From Plantago ovata (Eukaryota > Streptophyta > Magnoliopsida > Lamiales > Plantaginaceae): a stretch of DNA of 64,000 bases. The position numbers and the translations under genes are program-made. Each line of letters starts with the position of its first letter. Positions within the stretch are counted from its first letter, which is position 1. The DNA lies in assembly GCA_028274465.1 (NCBI GenBank), contig CM051457.1, forward strand, positions 107,383,982 to 107,447,981. Direction: 5' to 3'. This document shows, piece by piece, positions 60,203 to 64,000 of this stretch. The notes under the pieces were generated by a model that was given only the letters and a program-made list of their open reading frames with translations, was not told the DNA's origin and did not search any database.

Positions 60203-62024
60203 TTAGGATGGTTATGCGACGAGACTAGCTTTAATAAGGGTTTCGACTCCTCTGATAATGTATTTGAGTTGAGTATAAACCTCAGTAATTGTTGTTTGTT
60301 TTACTATTGAGTTGAGAATGATTCAAATCGGTGATATCAGACTAAATTCGTTCAAAAATTCACACATATGCACTAACAATCTACCATTTGACCCTTAGCT
60401 ATTACTATTCTTGCCCATTAAAACTAGTTTCATCCATTCCCACTCACTAGACCCACCGGTTAGTGTTTTTTATTTTTATTAGCTATCAAATTCTACGATA
60501 TTCTGCTGCACTCCACTCGTTCAGACCCACCAAACTCACATTTCATTTTCTTTTCTAATTTATTTTTAATTCACTATCATTTTCTTATTACTTTTTAAAT
60601 TTCATATCTCATATTATTTTAAATATCATTACTTAATTTATATAACATGAAAAAAAAATACTAATAGGCAAAAAATACAAAATTTCATAAAGCACCCTCT
60701 TGCTGCAACACCTTTCATATGTTCCCCATAGTTTAACACATCTAACCCTATTTTGAGTTGACCAATTATAGGCTAATGTTCATTGCTTGTTCCCAAAACA
60801 TGCCCTTAGCCTATTTTACAAATTTGAGTTATTTTATTTTTTCTTTATCCTTTTAATTTTTTTCTTCTTATTCTCTTTCCTCCTCTTCAACTCTCGCACG
60901 GGAAATTTTCGATACCAGAGTTATCCAATCGAAGATGCAGATTGGGCAGCTCCAATCGGACCCAACTCCGATTCGAACTGGAGCTTCCCAACCCTGATTG
61001 GAGCTAGGTAAAAGCTCCAATCGAAGCTGGTATGCTCCGTTCGGAGCTCAACAGACCCTATCCTCATTTTCAATAATGTTTTAGATCGTTCCAAATTTAG
61101 GTAAGTATGTGTGTTAATTTTAAATAATTCATAGTCAATTTTGTAAAAAAAAAAAAAAATTAGAGTCAAATTTGTAATAGTGATGGACATCTAGATGGCC
61201 CTGTCCCAAAAAGGAGTATCTGTGGATGTAATCTGAACCCATAGGCGGCACCAACAGCTAGGAATATGGCAAACCAGGTTTTTTCTTTGTTTTATGCGTT
61301 CTAGAATATTCCGCGGTTGGGTTTAGGCCATTATCTTTTCTTGTTCACTAATTTATGATTGTTTCTCAATTCCTTGAAATACTCATGTAAGATTCTCATT
61401 ATTTTTCACCTTGATTATTGGATTGTGTGTTCATCTCTAATTTTCGGCTGTTGTGTCTTTGATTAAATCTTACGGCAAGGAAAGATTGTCTTATTACACC
61501 ATTGTTATTGGGAAGATATTAGCGAGTACACAAATTACTCTTTAGTATCTTACTTGGCCTAACCGTTATCGCGTTAAGAATTCAACAAAGCTGGGTAATT
61601 ATTTGTTCTTTGCTATATTTGTTTCTCAACTCTCACTATTGTCTCGCAAAGGATCCATCAAATTGAAAATAGAAGGTGTTTGGATATGAAAATAATACAA
61701 TAATTCAATGACGATAAAATTGTCATTTTCAGGCTCTAGTTCGCTGAAATTCAAAACCATGGGGCTATGTGTAATTAAATTTGCCGGTGGGGGTGTTGAA
61801 TGAAATTGTTACTCTATGAGTGATGAAAACATAACAGATAAAAATATAAGGGGGTCCAAATGAAATTTACCCTACTTGATAATAGAAATTACATACTTGA
61901 GATATAAAATCACATTACATTAAATCCGTATAGTACAAAATGAAAATGAAAAGAAAATAAAACAAATAAAAATACAAAAGAAGATAAGAGAAAATAAAAA
62001 GAATATAAAAAAATAATTTAAAAT
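60203..62024. other. Intergenic stretch with a GGAGCT word cluster
   Basis: AT-rich, no gene recognised. At 60930-61045 several GGAGCT/AGCTCC words occur (GCAGCTCCAATCGG, ACTGGAGCTTCCC, ATTGGAGCTAGG, AAAGCTCCAATCG), loosely like the 54.3-kb array. Confidence 0.4.
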
Positions 62025-62124
62025 NNNNNNNNNNNNNNNNNNNNNNNNNNNNNNNNNNNNNNNNNNNNNNNNNNNNNNNNNNNNNNNNNNNNNNNNNNNN
62101 NNNNNNNNNNNNNNNNNNNNNNNN
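62025..62124. other. Assembly gap, 100 N
   Basis: A run of exactly 100 N, the conventional placeholder for a gap of unknown size. Sequence on either side need not be adjacent. Confidence 1.
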
Positions 62125-64000
62125 ATTTAAAATTTAATGAACTTCATCAGATCAGTCACATTTGAATCTGCCTTCCAGACTGGATGGAGTGTGATTGAGT
62201 CTAATTTGAATATTAGATCCCATCAGATTTGGGATGACATAGTCTAAGGTGTCTATATGAAAGTATATGTCCTAGAGACAACCTACGATAGGGACGATAT
62301 GTACTTGATCACATTCAGTTATTGTATTTAATTATTTATACATTATTAAATACAATTGGCATTGCATTTTATGAATATTATATTTGGTTGTTTGAATTAT
62401 TCAATAAAATGTTCCCAAGGACTTAAGGTAATCACCAAGTTAGTGGGAGCTTGTGTGTCAATAATTAAGTCCTGAAATAAGCCACTAGCTGAAGGTCATT
62501 GAGATAAGGGATATCAATGACGCGATTGAAGCTAGCATATGTTGCATTAGATCCTTCGAGGATGTAGTAGGTCTCACTGCTACGAATGAACTTGGTTATT
62601 CATAATGAACATATGAACACTTTGGAGAGTGTTGGCATACCCAACCGAGAAACCATTTGGTAAAGCTATTTGAGTGTCTATGGTAGTATCGGTGTGTAGG
62701 GTGATGTTAGTAGTCCTTAGACTTGAGGCCAATACTACATCATATGTGAAATAATGTACTTTGACCATGCGCAACGCTTGCACTCTTAAGTAGGGTAGAT
62801 ACGGCATGTGTTGGGTACTTAGGAAGCATATTGTGTGAGTGATTGGGCCAAGAAAGGATTCATTCCTCCGTAATAGATACAAGGAGAGAATACTCACTTC
62901 TCATATTTAGTGCGATCATAAAATCGGTGGCCACCGTAAGTGAATATGTCAAAATGGTGTTTGGACATAATTCATAGATCGACTAATAAGATTGAGAGAC
63001 CATGAATGAGTTATTAGAATAGACACATAACCATATTCTAGACTCGTTCGTGTATTCGTGAATGAAGGGACCGTATCATCAAAGTACCCTACGCTACAGG
63101 TGGTTTGTTTTCCTCACAAACGTTCCTTGCATATTAATTGTCTGATAAATTGTCTAGGAATTTATTATGACCTTAATTGGATTGTTGCTTAATATGCAAG
63201 GCCCTATGGGTCACACTTCAAGGTGGTGTTTCTACAAACGAGCTATGTATATTGGATTAAATATTAATTAGATTAATATTAAATCATTATACATAAATAT
63301 AATAGAATTATTGTTAATTGGATTAATATTAATTTATTATATATGGAATATATTTTAGAAATATAATTAATTGATTTAAATTGGATTAATTAATTAATTG
63401 AAGACATGTGCATTTGGACGGGATTTAATTAAAGCCCGAAAATAAAAGAAAGGAAGAAAAGAATAAAAGAATTGGGCTGGGCCGATTTGGCCCAGCATAC
63501 TAATGCTGGGCCTGGCCCAGCAACGTGGCAGCTGCAATTGCAGCTGCACGTTTCTTTGTTTTTTTTTCTTTCTCTTTCTTTTATTTTTTTTTTTTTTTTT
63601 TTCCATTCTTCCTTTCTTTCTTTAACAGTAATTTGATTTATCTGTTTGTTAGTTAGTTGAGTACTTTTGAAGTCTCCTAATAAAATTCAACTTGCTTGGT
63701 AAAAGCATACGTGATTTTCTAAACTAACTAATTGACTAAATCAGAAAGAAAGAAATGAGTCTTCAGTCTATTCCAATTTCACGTGAAAACTATCTGATAG
63801 TCAGAAAGAAGTTTTCTCACAAAAAGGCTCAAGTCAAGAAGAACCTCCTAGCGTTCTTGTGGAAACATTACCCGTGGATACCGAGGTCCAAGGGAAGCAA
63901 AGAACCTGTTGATGTGCAATCTTGGAGATAACATTGACGAAGAATTCATTCATGAAGATGGAGATAGCTAACTGACGAGGAGATAGCAAGGCTCTGCTTG
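62125..64000 (+). mobile_element. Copia-type LTR region, plus orientation, runs off window
   Basis: Related to the minus-strand region 4093-6655, in the same internal order: CCTAGAGACAACC at 62271, TGTACTTGATCA at 62301, AATAGACACATAACC..TATTCTAGA at 63018, ATGAAGGGACC at 63062, GGGTCACAC at 63209, a GGCCCAGCA cluster at 63490-63525, and CCCGTGGATACCGAGG at 63870. No coding part is visible. The right end is beyond the window. Confidence 0.55.

Overview
The window is nuclear DNA from a flowering plant. Its genes are split by GT-AG introns and encode plant-type proteins, and the space between them is AT-rich and full of plant transposable elements (CACTA, hAT, Stowaway, MULE-like, SINE, Copia and Ty3 LTR elements). 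The protein families suggest a eudicot; I cannot name the species. A run of 100 N at 62025-62124 marks a scaffold join, so this is a draft assembly.

Layout. 1-14300 is gene-poor: a possible minus-strand 5' leader near 2.2 kb, a decayed CACTA transposase (3.1-4.1 kb), a minus-strand Copia-type LTR region (4.1-6.6 kb) carrying a large fold-back, paired MITEs (9.5-10.2 kb), a hairpin-bearing minisatellite (10.7-11.25 kb) and a SINE. 14.5-19.8 kb (+) is a fimbrin gene. 20.56-23.85 kb (-) is an ankyrin/double-BTB gene, convergent with fimbrin. 25.4-36.2 kb (+) is an EDM2-like PHD-finger/methyltransferase-like chromatin gene, divergent from the BTB gene. 37.4-38.1 kb (-) is a small Myb/SANT-like gene. 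38.14-41.27 kb is a Ty3-type element remnant that encodes two retropepsin-like segments and no visible reverse transcriptase. 42.17-42.97 kb is an intact non-autonomous hAT element. 43.3-44.5 kb is a broken TPR-protein gene. 47.07-50.6 kb (-) is a TBC-domain RabGAP gene whose first intron carries a duplicated copy of its own exon end. 52.8-54.7 kb holds a Stowaway MITE and a 699-bp MULE-like element filled with a palindromic motif array. 55.69-57.10 kb (+) is a small gene for an uncharacterised plant protein. 57.56-60.20 kb is a complete CACTA element. 62.1-64.0 kb (+) is a second copy of the Copia-type LTR family seen at 4.1-6.6 kb.

The genes belong to unrelated housekeeping and regulatory functions (actin bundling, ubiquitin-ligase adaptor, heterochromatin/RNA processing, Rab trafficking) and do not form a pathway. 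Exon models were built by hand from splice sites and reading frame. The BTB, Myb/SANT-like, TBC and 55.7-kb genes close in frame. Fimbrin and EDM2 each need exactly one extra base in a homopolymer run to stay open, which points to assembly indels or, less likely, recent loss of function. I found no clearly new biological system. The most unusual loci are the double-retropepsin remnant, the TBC intron duplication, the MULE-like palindrome array and the 10.7-kb hairpin minisatellite.
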